The notes beneath the pieces are model-generated. The model searched no databases, was not told where the DNA came from, and saw only the letters and a list, made by a program, of their open reading frames with translations. A stretch of DNA of 64,000 nt, from positions 23,786,502-23,850,501 of the forward strand of contig NC_089591.1 of assembly GCF_019320115.1 (NCBI RefSeq), written 5' to 3'. This document shows, piece after piece, positions 1 through 10,143 of the stretch. Position 1 is the stretch's first letter. Every line of letters starts with the position of its first letter. The position numbers and the translations under genes were made by a program. Origin of the DNA: Miscanthus floridulus (lineage: Eukaryota; Streptophyta; Magnoliopsida; Poales; Poaceae).

Positions 1-2034
1 TCATAACCTAAATAGATAAACAATTTCTAATACAATGAAATGGAGAAAACGAAACCTCCCTGACCGGCCCACGACGCGCGGCCCTGACCCAACTCGCCAT
101 CCCGCCTGCGCACGACAGCGGCCAGGCGGGCGGCCCACGCGGAGGCACAGGCCCAGATGGCCAACGGCCCACGAAGGGGAAAGCCTGCGCGCGCGGTAAA
201 AATTGCACGAACACCCCCAACGAACTCAGCATTTACTATGAGCTCTACGGTACTGTTTCTCTACTCTACCGTTTTACACCAGCACCCTCCCACTTCCTCT
301 TCTTCACCGCGAGGAGGTCCCTGGCCCCCCCAGGGCGCGCACCGACGCGACGGCATGGCACCGAGCGACCACGCCGGCCTCACCTGAAGCCCCTACAGCC
401 TACCTAAGGGGTCGATAGGTACCTTGGATAGCACGTAGAAGCTACTAGAGGCGACACGACGAGCAGAGATGCAGGCACAACCTCCCTCCTCGGCGGTGGC
501 TCCTGACCTACAAGAGCGAGCGCGTTCCCGTGAGCAACATCGAAGGTGTGGCCAGCGCATGAGCTAGCGAGCACCAGGGAGCACTCACCGACACCCCTGT
601 GTTGATGGTTAGGTTGGAAGCGGTCTGAGCAAGGCTGGCCATGTGAGCTCGCGGCGGTGCGGTGATGACCGACGGGGGCACTACCGTGGCGGTGGGGCTG
701 GCCTGCTGCGATGCTAGGACTGAGGTGCGCGGGGTGCTCAGGAGGACATGGCGAGTCTGTGGGTGCACAGAATCGCCACGAGGTGCACTGCGAGACTGGC
801 TCACCGCTGGAGGGCGTCGGCACGGCCTTATGGACCCGGTGGCGTGGTAGTCCAAAATTGAAGCACAGTGAGTCGAGAATGGCAGCGCGGTGGGGTAGGC
901 TAGACGACCGGTTGTCTAACAGAGCTGCAAGCAAAGCCAATTGGAAAGCGGTGCACCCACTACGGCGAATTGGAAGAAAAGGTCACGACGGCAAGGGGAC
1001 AACGGAGACAGAGGAGGTCCCGTCGCGGTATGGCTCACCAGCGACGTCAACGCTCGGTACTGACTTGCCTGGCCATGGGGAACCTCAGGGCATGCTCCCG
1101 ACAGCCGTTCGCACGGCCGCAGCAGCAAACGACGAAACGCGGCATGGCTCGCCTGCGGGTAGTACCAGCCCACGGACACCGCAACGCAACGTCGAGGAGA
1201 TGGCGAAGCAGGCCGTAGACCAGCGCGCAAGCAGCCAAGGGAGTCCAGGTGTGGTACCAACGTAACCGCTGGCGACGCGAACGCGGGACCCGGTGGCGAC
1301 ATGGCCACAGTGGCGTAGAGCAAGGCGCGGGCAGAGCACGGCCGCGGTCTAGGCGCCACGCGTCGGTTGGTGAAGCGAGCAGCAGCGAGGCAGAGCATCA
1401 AGACGCGCGGGGCGTGCAAGTGAACGGCGTCGTCAGCACAGCCGAGCGCGGCAGTGGCACAGGCCTACGCGACACAGCGCTGCTGGCAAGCCGACCGTGG
1501 TGGTGACCACGCCCAGCGCTCAGCCAGGTGGTGTGCACGATGTTTAAAGCAGCTAGAAATTGCGTATGCCATGTCCCAAACGCTAAGCTAATTGCTCGAT
1601 GCGACAAGGGGTACACCGAGCCATCACCCACAGTTGTGACATTTTGCTACTCCTTAAGACAATTGTTCCACAACTAATGCCAAAGGTGGCTTCGTCGACC
1701 ACTTCAAAAACCGCCGCGGAGGGCGTCGTTTTGAAGGGTTTCGCGTCGAAACTCCAAACCCGACCCCCGGGACGTACGCGCTAGCCATCCATGTCATCGA
1801 CCGCAACTTTTTATCATCATTCCCAAAACGTTTATAACATTTTGTGTTAACAAAATTTTGATTCAGGTAATAAACGCGTTATGTGACACGAAACATAACC
1901 TTTTTCTTTACGTTTCGTAAAAATGTTTCCAAGCCAAACATGGATTATAAAGCCTATCATACACCAATGCACATAAATCAGATGCTTACGAATTATTTTA
2001 GCAAAACGTTACAATGTAACACCAGGGTGTTACA
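1..2034 (-). mobile_element. Probable Del/Tekay-like gypsy LTR fragment
   Basis: The segment ends at 2015-2034 in a 20-bp inverted repeat of the form TGTAACACC-nn-GGTGTTACA, the type of terminus I associate with long LTRs of grass Del/Tekay chromoviruses. Read on the minus strand, this would be the LTR start. The body from about 60 to 1790 is GC-rich (many GCC/CGC words) and 1800-2010 is AT-rich. The several ORFs of 60-180 codons overlap on both strands, share no recognisable domain and look like products of base composition. The other LTR end and any target duplication lie outside the window, so the family call is an inference. Confidence 0.4.
2015..2034. repeat. 20-bp terminal palindrome
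   Basis: A perfect 9-bp inverted repeat around a 2-bp centre (TGTAACACC ag GGTGTTACA). It marks an abrupt change from AT-rich sequence to the GC-rich gypsy leader that follows. Read as an LTR terminus. Confidence 0.6.
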
Positions 2035-3515
2035 CGGGATATCCTAGCCCGCGCTCGTGGAAGGCGAGGAAGGAGACAACCTCGTCGGCCCGAGGTCATG
2101 GAACAGCCTCCCCTACTGTGAGAGCCCTCGAGTGCGCCACCTCGTTCGGCAGGAGCAGCCCCTTCTCGGCGAAGGCGGCCAGCACCGCCTCATCTATGTT
2201 GGATGGCCTCTAGTTCAACATTGCACTCCGGATTCACGAACAATTCTGTGAGTTCTCCTCTCCCTCGTTTTACCCTCTCTCTTAGAAACCACCATGGCGC
2301 ACGAACGCACTTGGCAAGAAGGAAGAAGGATGAGAGGTAGTCATTTGAGAAAGGCAAAGGAATGGGACAAAAACCCTCTCCCTTCCCCTATTTAAGGAGG
2401 AAAGGCGGCAATTGGAGAAAGGCAGAGGAATAGGGTGAAAAACCCTCTCCCTTCCCCTATTTAATGCGGATAGGCATGCGGTGGGATATGTCCTGACTGA
2501 TGGGACGTGCCCTACCCAACAAAATAACGCCTGATTAAATGGGACGTGTCCTGGGCATGGCCTACCACTACCACATGCTGGGCGCAGGAAACAAGGCACA
2601 ACCGCACGCAAATAGCCCTCCATCTTCCCAGGCAGGACTTGCAAGGGCCCAACAACGGGATCTCCATCAAAGGAGAGACCAACGGGCTTCCTGAGTCAAT
2701 CAGACGGCTTAGGCAAATGCCGAGAGATAGGTAAAGAGCAGAGGGATGCCCCATACAGGCTATGCCAACTCCGTCATGAATGACGGACATAGATCCCATT
2801 CGGACATATCCGATAAGAGCTCCTCAAACCAATCACTCGAGTCATCAAGGTAACTTTACCAAACCTTCTTACTTTATTTTCTGAGACATGATCATTCATT
2901 CATCCTTTCTCATACACACATTCACACATTCATTCATACAATCATTCATTCATCCCATACATCCAAAGCTTTGCATATGCAATTAATGCATCACAACGCT
3001 TCGTGTTGCGTCATGAAGCGGTAGTTGCCTCATTCAACATGAGCAAAGACCGACCGGGGTTCGAAGGCTGGCCCGCGAAGGGCTCGAGGCTGCCTCATGT
3101 CAAATAGAGCCACGGGAGAAAACACAGATGAGCCCTAGCGGCCCTCGCCCGATCTGCCTAGAAGCAGACAGGGCCATCTCAACCTTCTTGTTTGATCCTA
3201 ACCTTGAGCCATGCCCATAGAATCTCCATCGAGGGGGGGGGGAAGGGGGGGGAGGCAGTGGGACACCTGAGTCAATCTCCGGAATGACCTAGGCATCTGC
3301 TGGGAGGCGGGTTAAGGAGCAGTGGAATGCCACATGAGGTCTATGTCGACCCCGTCACGAACGATGGACTCGGATTCCGCTCGAACGTGCCCGTTAGCGA
3401 GTTCACTAAGCGCGTCACTCGAGCCATCGAGGCAAGCGACGTTAGCACAGCCCCTCTAGTTGCGGAAACTGCGGACGGGGTAATGCATGGAACTAGACCA
3501 ACCCCTCCGATGCCA
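2035..3515 (+). mobile_element. Ty3/gypsy leader (pre-gag) remnant
   Basis: This stretch resembles the untranslated leader of grass gypsy elements: a coding-like start around 2057-2251, pyrimidine-rich spacers, CATTCATTCAT-type simple repeats at 2890-2960 and a G-rich run at 3231-3255. It holds two internal duplications. One is a 68-bp tandem repeat at 2347-2463. The other is a diverged pair, about 2690-2850 and 3265-3450, sharing the 'cctgagtcaatc', 'taggcaaatgc/taggcatctgc' and 'cactcgagccatcgagg'-like blocks. No gag, protease or polymerase domain is visible. Orientation is a guess from the duplicated blocks. Confidence 0.45.
2347..2463 (+). repeat. 68-bp tandem duplication
   Basis: Two adjacent units start with 'gagaaaggca' at 2347 and 2415 and both end in 'ccctctcccttcccctattta'-like sequence. 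The second unit is slightly shorter. It lies inside the gypsy leader remnant. Confidence 0.7.
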
Positions 3516-4161
3516 ACGATCCCCACTCCACGGTGCCAACAGTGGGATCAAGCTATGGGGTGTGAGGCAGAATCACACAGGCCATACTTAAATTAGACAA
3601 GAATCGATAACTAGCTTATACCAGAGCCGTAGTGGGGGTCGACCGGATCGATGCAGCCATACGAACAGAGGTATAAACCATGACGGTACTTACAACAAGC
3701 GGTGGAGGTCGACCAGATCGATGCAGCCATACTTGCCGAAGAACTCGCCGAGATCTACTCTACTCCTACTCCTAAGGGGTGGCCAGAATCGAAAAAAGTA
3801 ATTGACTTGTATTTGATCGATTGGTTGTTTCTTTACAATAGCCTGGGTTTGGTATTTATATCCGGAGCCTGAAATGAACCTTACTCAAGTACGACTAAAT
3901 ACAATCTTTGGTATAATAAAATATTCCTAATTTAAGATAACTTGGACTCTAATCTTTCCCTTTTTGTAGAGTCCAACACGTTTTTATCCTGGCGTCAAGC
4001 ATAGCCTCCATCGTTATCTGCTGGCGCTGTCCGAAGAAAACTGATTCCTAGATTTTGCATCTGAATCAGCTGTTTCTGATTTGCATGTAATTGATTTCTT
4101 GATGACATGATCTTGGGAGCTTGAATCACCGCGACCTTCTTTCCAAATTTCGGTGTAAACA
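3516..4161 (-). mobile_element. Truncated LTR of family A
   Basis: The sequence matches the end of the LTR copies at 6208-8010 and 16029-17820: the 'gatccccact', 'gtgaggcagaatcacacaggcc' and 'gtcgaccggatcgatgcagcc' blocks appear in order, followed by the shared AT-rich block and the terminal 'ggtgtaaaca' at 4152-4161. The first two thirds of the LTR are missing and there is an internal deletion near 3575. It stops exactly at the LTR terminus, where family-B LTR sequence begins. Minus orientation follows the complete element. Confidence 0.75.
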
Positions 4162-4842
4162 GCAAGGCGCTCAAGTCAACCGCAATACCAAGGACCGTAC
4201 CCTGCACACCTGCAGGACAGTACTGTCAGGCCATGTCAGAAGTGTGCTTTGCAACCTTCTAGACATGTCAGAACACAAACAGTGTTGTGGACGTCGACAT
4301 TTGTCCTACAGTATGGTAGACGCCGACATTTACCATACCAGAAGAACACGATGGAGCCTACCACATGTATCTGGGCGTCAACAGTATTGTGGATGCCGAT
4401 AAACCGTCTTGTACCCGACGGTGTGGAGCAACAAGACTAGGTAGTACACACCCTCTCTTTCTCTCACACACACTCTCACTTGTAAGGTCATCCCCTTCAC
4501 CTATAAAAGGGGATGTGCTCTCTTCTAAAAAGGACAATCAATTCTGACTCTCTCTGCAAGCGTCCAATACTTAGCGTACGTAGGAGCTTCCGTCACTTTC
4601 GGCTCTTCCAGAGCCCGACCTGGACCTTTAACACCTCATCTTATTCTCACTCGTTTGTAACCTCATAGCAAACTTAGAGCACCTGGGCTCAGAAATAAAG
4701 TCACCGACCGATTCAAACTGGACAGTATGGTACGTTGCCTGAACCAGTATAAACCCTGTAGTCATTTAGTATTAAGCCATATACAATCACAACGTACGAC
4801 AAAACTATAAATATTTAAGTGTCGTCACTTTTCCCACCAACA
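4162..4842 (+). mobile_element. Truncated LTR of family B
   Basis: Colinear with the last half of the LTR at 30165-31428: shared 'accttgtacacctgcag'-like block, repeated 'gttgtggacgccgacattt' motifs, a TATA-like block ('cctataaaaggggatg', about 4500), 'cttgtaacc' and the terminal 'aaatattt...ccaccaaca'. The TATA-like box plus downstream tract is a plausible Pol II LTR promoter. No primer-binding site follows at 4843, so this is a solo or broken LTR. Its left part is replaced by the family-A LTR. Confidence 0.75.
4498..4515 (+). promoter_or_regulatory. TATA-like box in family-B LTR
   Basis: A 'cctataaaagggg' block is conserved with the corresponding position near 31010 in the complete family-B LTR. 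This fits the core promoter of the LTR, with R/U5 downstream. Confidence 0.5.
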
Positions 4843-5576
4843 GTAGTGTTCTCCAGAAACGAACAAAAGACAAAGACCAATTTACATTCCCTTGCCCGTC
4901 CGTTGCCCTACAACTCCTTCCCCATAGCGAGAAAAGGCTGAAGCTCTATGTAGCTAGCCCATCAGGTCATCAGCGTCGACAACACAGCATGCTGCTCACA
5001 TAGGATAGGACGCAGATAGAGACACGCGTAGCATAGACTGGGTTTCAGAGTACTGTGGTACGCGAGAGCGACGAGTGATCGCATGCATGCACGGAGACGA
5101 GTGGGCATCTTGGCATGGGAAAGAAACGCCATGCAGATACTACTACAAGCGACGATGCCTGCAGGCTGCTGTGCCTGTGCAGCATTCCCGCGAAACCCGA
5201 GGCATTCTCGCGAAGCTCGAGGCGTGCATATGTCCCTGCCGGCCGCTGGATGCAAATTCTCGACAAACCGCAGGGTGGCCGTCTGATCGTCGTCGTCCAA
5301 AAGGGACGTTTGCTTCGGCAGAATGCAGGCCGAGTTTGCGAGGGATCAAGGGCCAGCGGCATGCGCGCATGAGGCAGAGAGACTGATGAGGCACTGAGAC
5401 CTGGTGCTGGGCAGGCTTTTGTTCTGGAATTATTGGAGTGGCAGTGGTAAAAAAGGCAACATTTATCAAGAGTGCTGGCAGTACGTGGTAAAAAGTTTGC
5501 TTCGAACTCAAAACTGTAGAGGGCGGTCAAGAAAGGCTGGAGCGAGCAGCGGCGGCGCTTCACGAGCTGCTCCTTA

Positions 5577-5749
5577 GGGCACCCTCGATAGCGCGCTGAT
5601 ATGAACTTAAAGAAAAATAAAAATTAAGTAACCTAACATATTAATATTAGCATAGGAAAAGTGTGAACATAGACATATGAATCATAGAAAAATGTATAAG
5701 CTTAGCATTGGAAAATGTATTAGCTGTTTTAACATTGTTGGAGCTGCCC
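5577..5749. mobile_element. MITE-like element
   Basis: A 173-bp AT-rich segment with short imperfect terminal inverted repeats (GGGCACCCTC at the left, GGAGCTGCCC at the right) and TA on both sides. No coding capacity. The family is unresolved; Tc1/mariner-like and hAT-like origins are both possible. Confidence 0.35.
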
Positions 5750-5861
5750 TAAGTAGAATCATCTGTATATATATAAGCCGATCCAAACTGTATAAATAGT
5801 TTTATATTATATCACCGCAATATACATGTTTCTGCATTTAATAATCAAAGTATATATATTG

Positions 5862-5912
5862 TAGCAAGTATATATATATAAATATATATATATATATAAT
5901 ATAAAAACATCA
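5862..5912. repeat. TA-rich microsatellite
   Basis: An interrupted (TA)n run with flanking TATAA blocks. Confidence 0.8.
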
Positions 5913-6207
5913 ATAATACATATTTATGTATCTATCATCATCATCACACTATAAAAGAGCGAGTTTTTTAGGGGTTCTCTTTCTATAGTAACCGTTCAAT
6001 CTAGACGTCATACTATATGAGCCCTCCATCATCCGTGATCTTACATGTAAGATGTAAGACCCCTCCTCAACCAAGATTCCTCCTAAACCTCGAAAAAGAA
6101 AAATAATAAAAATCTGAATACACGTGAGATGTAAGACTCCAACGCCTATACAAGCCAAATTATCTTTTTTTTATAAATCCATCCGACAAGCTTTATTAAT
6201 CACTTGA

Positions 6208-8010
6208 TGTCGACATAGAATTTTCGTCCCGTGCCAAGAAAACACGCAGCAAGCCCGAAGGGTCTGCTTGATGGAGCTGTATATCCGCCTAGCTTCAGCG
6301 TAGGGATGGTCGATCCTGCGCACTCCTCCCAAGACGTGCCAGTCAATTTGACCCTATAATTGATAAGGAGAGAAAGCTTATCAGTAATTAACGGCGGAAC
6401 TTGCCGGTGTTGCCAGACAGTCCCGAATGTGCGTCTCTGAAAGCCGATATGAAAGGAGATCGACTAAACAGTTGTTTCTAGCATATTCATGAGAATAAAT
6501 CGGTTAAAGCTCATTGGGTTATATAAGAAGAATCGATTATCATTCAAGATAAATGTCGTTATTTGAGCAGATATTAATTAATGGCAATAAGATGTCAATA
6601 ATGATTGGTTTATGCTGGGCCAATGATTACAAGCAACCGAACCCCTTTCATATAAAGAAATAATTCAACATCATTTAACCGCTTAATAAAGATAAATCTA
6701 ATAAACATGTTAGATCTCATCTATCGCTATGACCAGTGGGGCATGAGGCAGAATCATGCAGGCCGTAGAAATAACAATAGACTCAACGACCCTAACTCAT
6801 TACTAATATAAGTGGGGACATGAGGCAAAATCATACAGGCCGTAATACAATAATAACATTATGGGGCTAACACATCTTTCAACGTATCTTTACTTCAACG
6901 GTCTCGTGATACGAACTGCTCATGAAAATACTCGATATTGGCTAAAACAGTCGATTCAGGCATAGCGCATAGTTAAAGTCATGCCTTATCAGGAATAGAC
7001 CTACGAATAACGATCCCCACTTCACGGTGCTAACAGTGGGGTGTGAGGCAGAATCACACAGGCCGTGATAATGGGCCATGGAACGGTTTTTGCTAGCCAA
7101 TAAATCTACTCAAGACGTAACATGCTTTAATCGCACGCTATGCACGATCATGATTGATGTAAAACAGCCGATAAAACATAACTCATCATTTAATGTACAG
7201 ATTCGATCAGTTTTAGATTAACAAACTGATGGGCTAAACAGGATATAAGGCCGATCTAGATCAATCCCAATCGGGCAGAGTGATATTGCTGTAATTTAGA
7301 TAAATAATGAAAGCAATAAGCAATATCGGTAACTTAATGAATCTACCAAAAACTGTTATTCTAAGGTAGAGCTGATAACTTGACCTTGATCTAGTTCATG
7401 CAGTGGGGGTCGACTAGATCGATGCAGCCATACTTAAACTAGGAAAGAATCAATAACTAATTTATACCAGAGTCGTAGTGAGGTCGACCGGATCGAATAC
7501 AGCCGTACGATCAGAGGTATAAGCTATGATGGTACTTACAACAAGCAATGGAGGTCGACCGGATCGATGCAGTCGTACTTGCTGAAGAACTCGCCGAGAT
7601 CTACTCTACTCCTACTCCTAATGGGTGGTCGGAGCCGAAAAAGTAAATGACTTGTATATTGGATTGATTGTTGTTTTTTTTTACAATATCCAGGGTTTGA
7701 TATTTATACCCGGGCTCTATGCATCACTCCTGTCTAAGCATGACTCATTATAATTTTTAAACCTAGAGAAAACATTCCTAATTTAAGATAACTTGGACTC
7801 TAATCTTTCCCTTTTTGTAGAGTCCAACATGTCTCGTCCTAGGCACGGATCATAACCTTTGTCATTATCCACTAGCGCTATCTGAAGAAAGTCAATTCCA
7901 GTTTTGCGTTCGAATCAGCCTGGTTCCAATCATGCAATTGATTCCTTGATGACATGATCTTGGGAGCTTTCGAGTCCCTGTGACCCTTCTTCCAAATTTT
8001 GGTGTAAATA
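6208..8010 (-). repeat. 3' LTR of the Tat-like element
   Basis: Starts with tgtcgacataga on the plus strand, identical to the start of the other LTR, and ends ggtgtaaata where the partner ends ggtgtaaaca. The canonical TG terminus (coding strand) has therefore become TA, a C-to-T change on the plus strand. Comparing the first ~190 bp by eye shows differences at roughly one base in eight. It carries three copies each of two ~30-bp motifs, a 'gaggcagaatcatgcaggccgta' type at 6735, 6812 and 7034 and a 'gtcgaccggatcgatgcagcc' type at 7401, 7472 and 7550. Confidence 0.88.
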
Positions 8011-8506
8011 TATGCACCCCAATTTTGTGATAAAAGAAATTTTATTCCAAAATTATCACGTCTGTGTCCCCGATAGGTCCACAGTCAAGGGTAAAGAATC
8101 TTGATCTGGGGTCTACTGTTTGTCGCCGTCTATGCCAGTTCATGAACCCATGCTTCAAAACTTTTACGAGAGCATCATTGCTTCACGGGCACTTGGATTC
8201 ATCCTTCTAGGCTGGCTATAAAATGTCTATCCGACCCTAGCGAAAGTGACTCAACAATTCAGCCATGTTTCTCTTCTATCTGCCTCTTCAAGTGCTCCCG
8301 ACTCCGCTGGACCCTGTATGGTCTATCTTATGAAGATCTCAAGTGGTTAGAAGAATTCTTGTGTATAGGGTGATTGTGTCACTTATTCTAGCGCCTCGTT
8401 GAGCAAGAAGACCAGCCATTGCGGTTAGAAGAATTCTTGTGATATCACCTGAGTCCTCTCTCCATGCTCACAAAGCTGTTCTAGTGTTTTGTGAGGGCTA
8501 GAATAT

Positions 8507-9787
8507 GTGGACACCTTCCCCTTGTTGATCCTCCAAATGGCCACTGAGAAAGCCTCAGGCTTCTTTCCCATAGTTCCTCAATTTACCAAGAAATCTGCTG
8601 AGCATATGTTAGGTGGGCGACCTTTCCTCTTCTCTAGTATAATTTTATCGATAGGCCGATGTGACTTGGTTCACAATGAGTTTTGGCCTTATGGAGATCC
8701 GGACTCCCTTTAATCCAAAGAAGTCTTGGTGGGTTAATATCTGGTTAATGTATCCTTCCCACGATATTTTGTAATCTGGGGAAGCAATAAATTCGAGTCC
8801 GTTATCTTTTCATTATCCAGTCCCCTGAATTTCTGAAGTGTTGATCCATTTCTGTTTTTGATTTCAATTTCACACCTCCATTGAAATCTATCTTCTCGCT
8901 TTCTTGGGCTATATATACGGGCTATGGCTATGGATCAAAAAACAACCCGCGTTGTCTCAATCTTTTTCCGTCTTTAGTATATTTCCTGTCTTTCCATAGG
9001 TTCGAGGTCATGGAGAACAACAAGAGGTCTGCTAAAGAAGCCCTCAATGGATCTGCATCATCACGCCAATGCCTTCATCGCCAAGAGGATGCATCTTGGG
9101 GTACTCTCATCGCTTCGGATCAGATGGCTGGCTCCGCCTAGCCTTCGAGTCATCTTTGGCACCGATTCACCGCCAGCTTCCTCGTTACTCGAGGCGACAG
9201 ATCGATAATGATGATCTGCTGGCCTCCATGGATCGGACCGAGCCAGCATCTAGCCAATTGTCTCTCCCTAGCGGAATCGACTTTGGCCATGATTGAAGAC
9301 TGATCCCCCCCCCCCGAGGTCAGCCTGGTGAGAGAAAGGTCGGCCAGGGCTGAAGGTAGAATCATGGGTGAGATGTCTGCCATTATCTCTCTATTTTTCT
9401 TAATTTTGCCCTCAAGATTTCTGATCACTCTTTCCTTGAATATTTTAGATCTAACTGCTCAGTTGGAGAGTCTTCGATCAGCTGTGGATCATGCGACGGG
9501 ATTTGTCAATGCCACGGGTGTCCGTTTTGGCGGTTCGCTTGCATGACATCCCGAATCATGTCAGGGAGGTCACCCTTCATGGCGTTTGTCATGACGCTGT
9601 CATGGCGTTGGCTGCTGCACAAGCCCGTTCGGGCCTTAATCTTCGGCTTCTTCCCCATGGTTTTCTGGACGTAGCGTACCCTGGGGAGCATGAGCGCTTG
9701 GTTGAGGATTTTATGAGCGCCACCAACTCTATAGCTTTCAATACTCTGGCCGATGATATAGTAGGCAAAGTGTTTTCTGGTCCGTAG
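8507..9787 (+). pseudogene. Antisense ORF remnant of the Tat-like element
   Basis: Plus-strand ORFs lie between the integrase end and the 3' LTR, opposite to gag-pol. The best preserved part is 9491-9787, a 98-codon ORF whose C-terminus has the form HGVCHDAVMALAAAQ...LLPHGF...DDIVGKVFSGP and a coding-like composition. An upstream segment (9328-9546) has a short heptad-like stretch (LDLTAQLESLRSAVDHATGF). Tat-lineage elements such as Grande and RIRE2 are known to carry an antisense ORF here, of unknown function, sometimes with the Pfam 'putative gypsy type transposon' domain. I assign it by position and the resemblance of the C-terminus. It is interrupted several times. Confidence 0.5.
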
Positions 9788-10143
9788 CTTGTAATAGGTG
9801 ATGTTTAGCAAACAACCTCCTCTCCTTGAGTGATTTCCCTTTGTTTCGTGCTTCATAGCCCATCACCTCGTTCGTGTTTGCTTTGCTTCTATAGGCAATA
9901 CACATTGTATTAGCTTTTACTCCTTTGGGTTCATTTTTGCACTGGAGACGATACCTTTCCGATATCGGCTATTAAGGCTATCGACTAAACAGATCGCTTA
10001 TTAAGTATTGATCCAAATGCTAGAATAATATTTCTTTAAATATTTTCCATTGATTGCTCGGTCAAATTCTTTCTCTCCTTTTAGTGTTTCCAAAAATATA
10101 ACCATTACCAGGCGCACACCGTTTGATCCGATAAGGTCCTTCC
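9788..10143. other. Spacer between antisense ORF and integrase end
   Basis: AT-rich sequence with short element-specific motifs ('gccgata', 'tatcggc') also scattered through the LTRs and internal region. No ORF worth naming. Confidence 0.4.

Larger units (their letters stand above)
4843..6207. other. Unassigned intergenic sequence
   Basis: No recognisable gene. 4900-5570 is mixed composition with overlapping ORFs on both strands (for example 5045-5563 minus) that share no domain I recognise. 5577-5749 is a MITE-like block and 5862-5912 is a TA-rich simple repeat. 5940-6207 shows nothing I can name. Confidence 0.4.

Noticed and set aside
404..1419. Overlapping ORFs up to 184 codons on both strands
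   Set aside because: Several frames are open at once in GC-rich sequence and none shows a domain; expected from composition.
4962..5563. Minus-strand ORFs of 112-172 codons
   Set aside because: They overlap open plus-strand frames, have no recognisable motif and no promoter or splice context.
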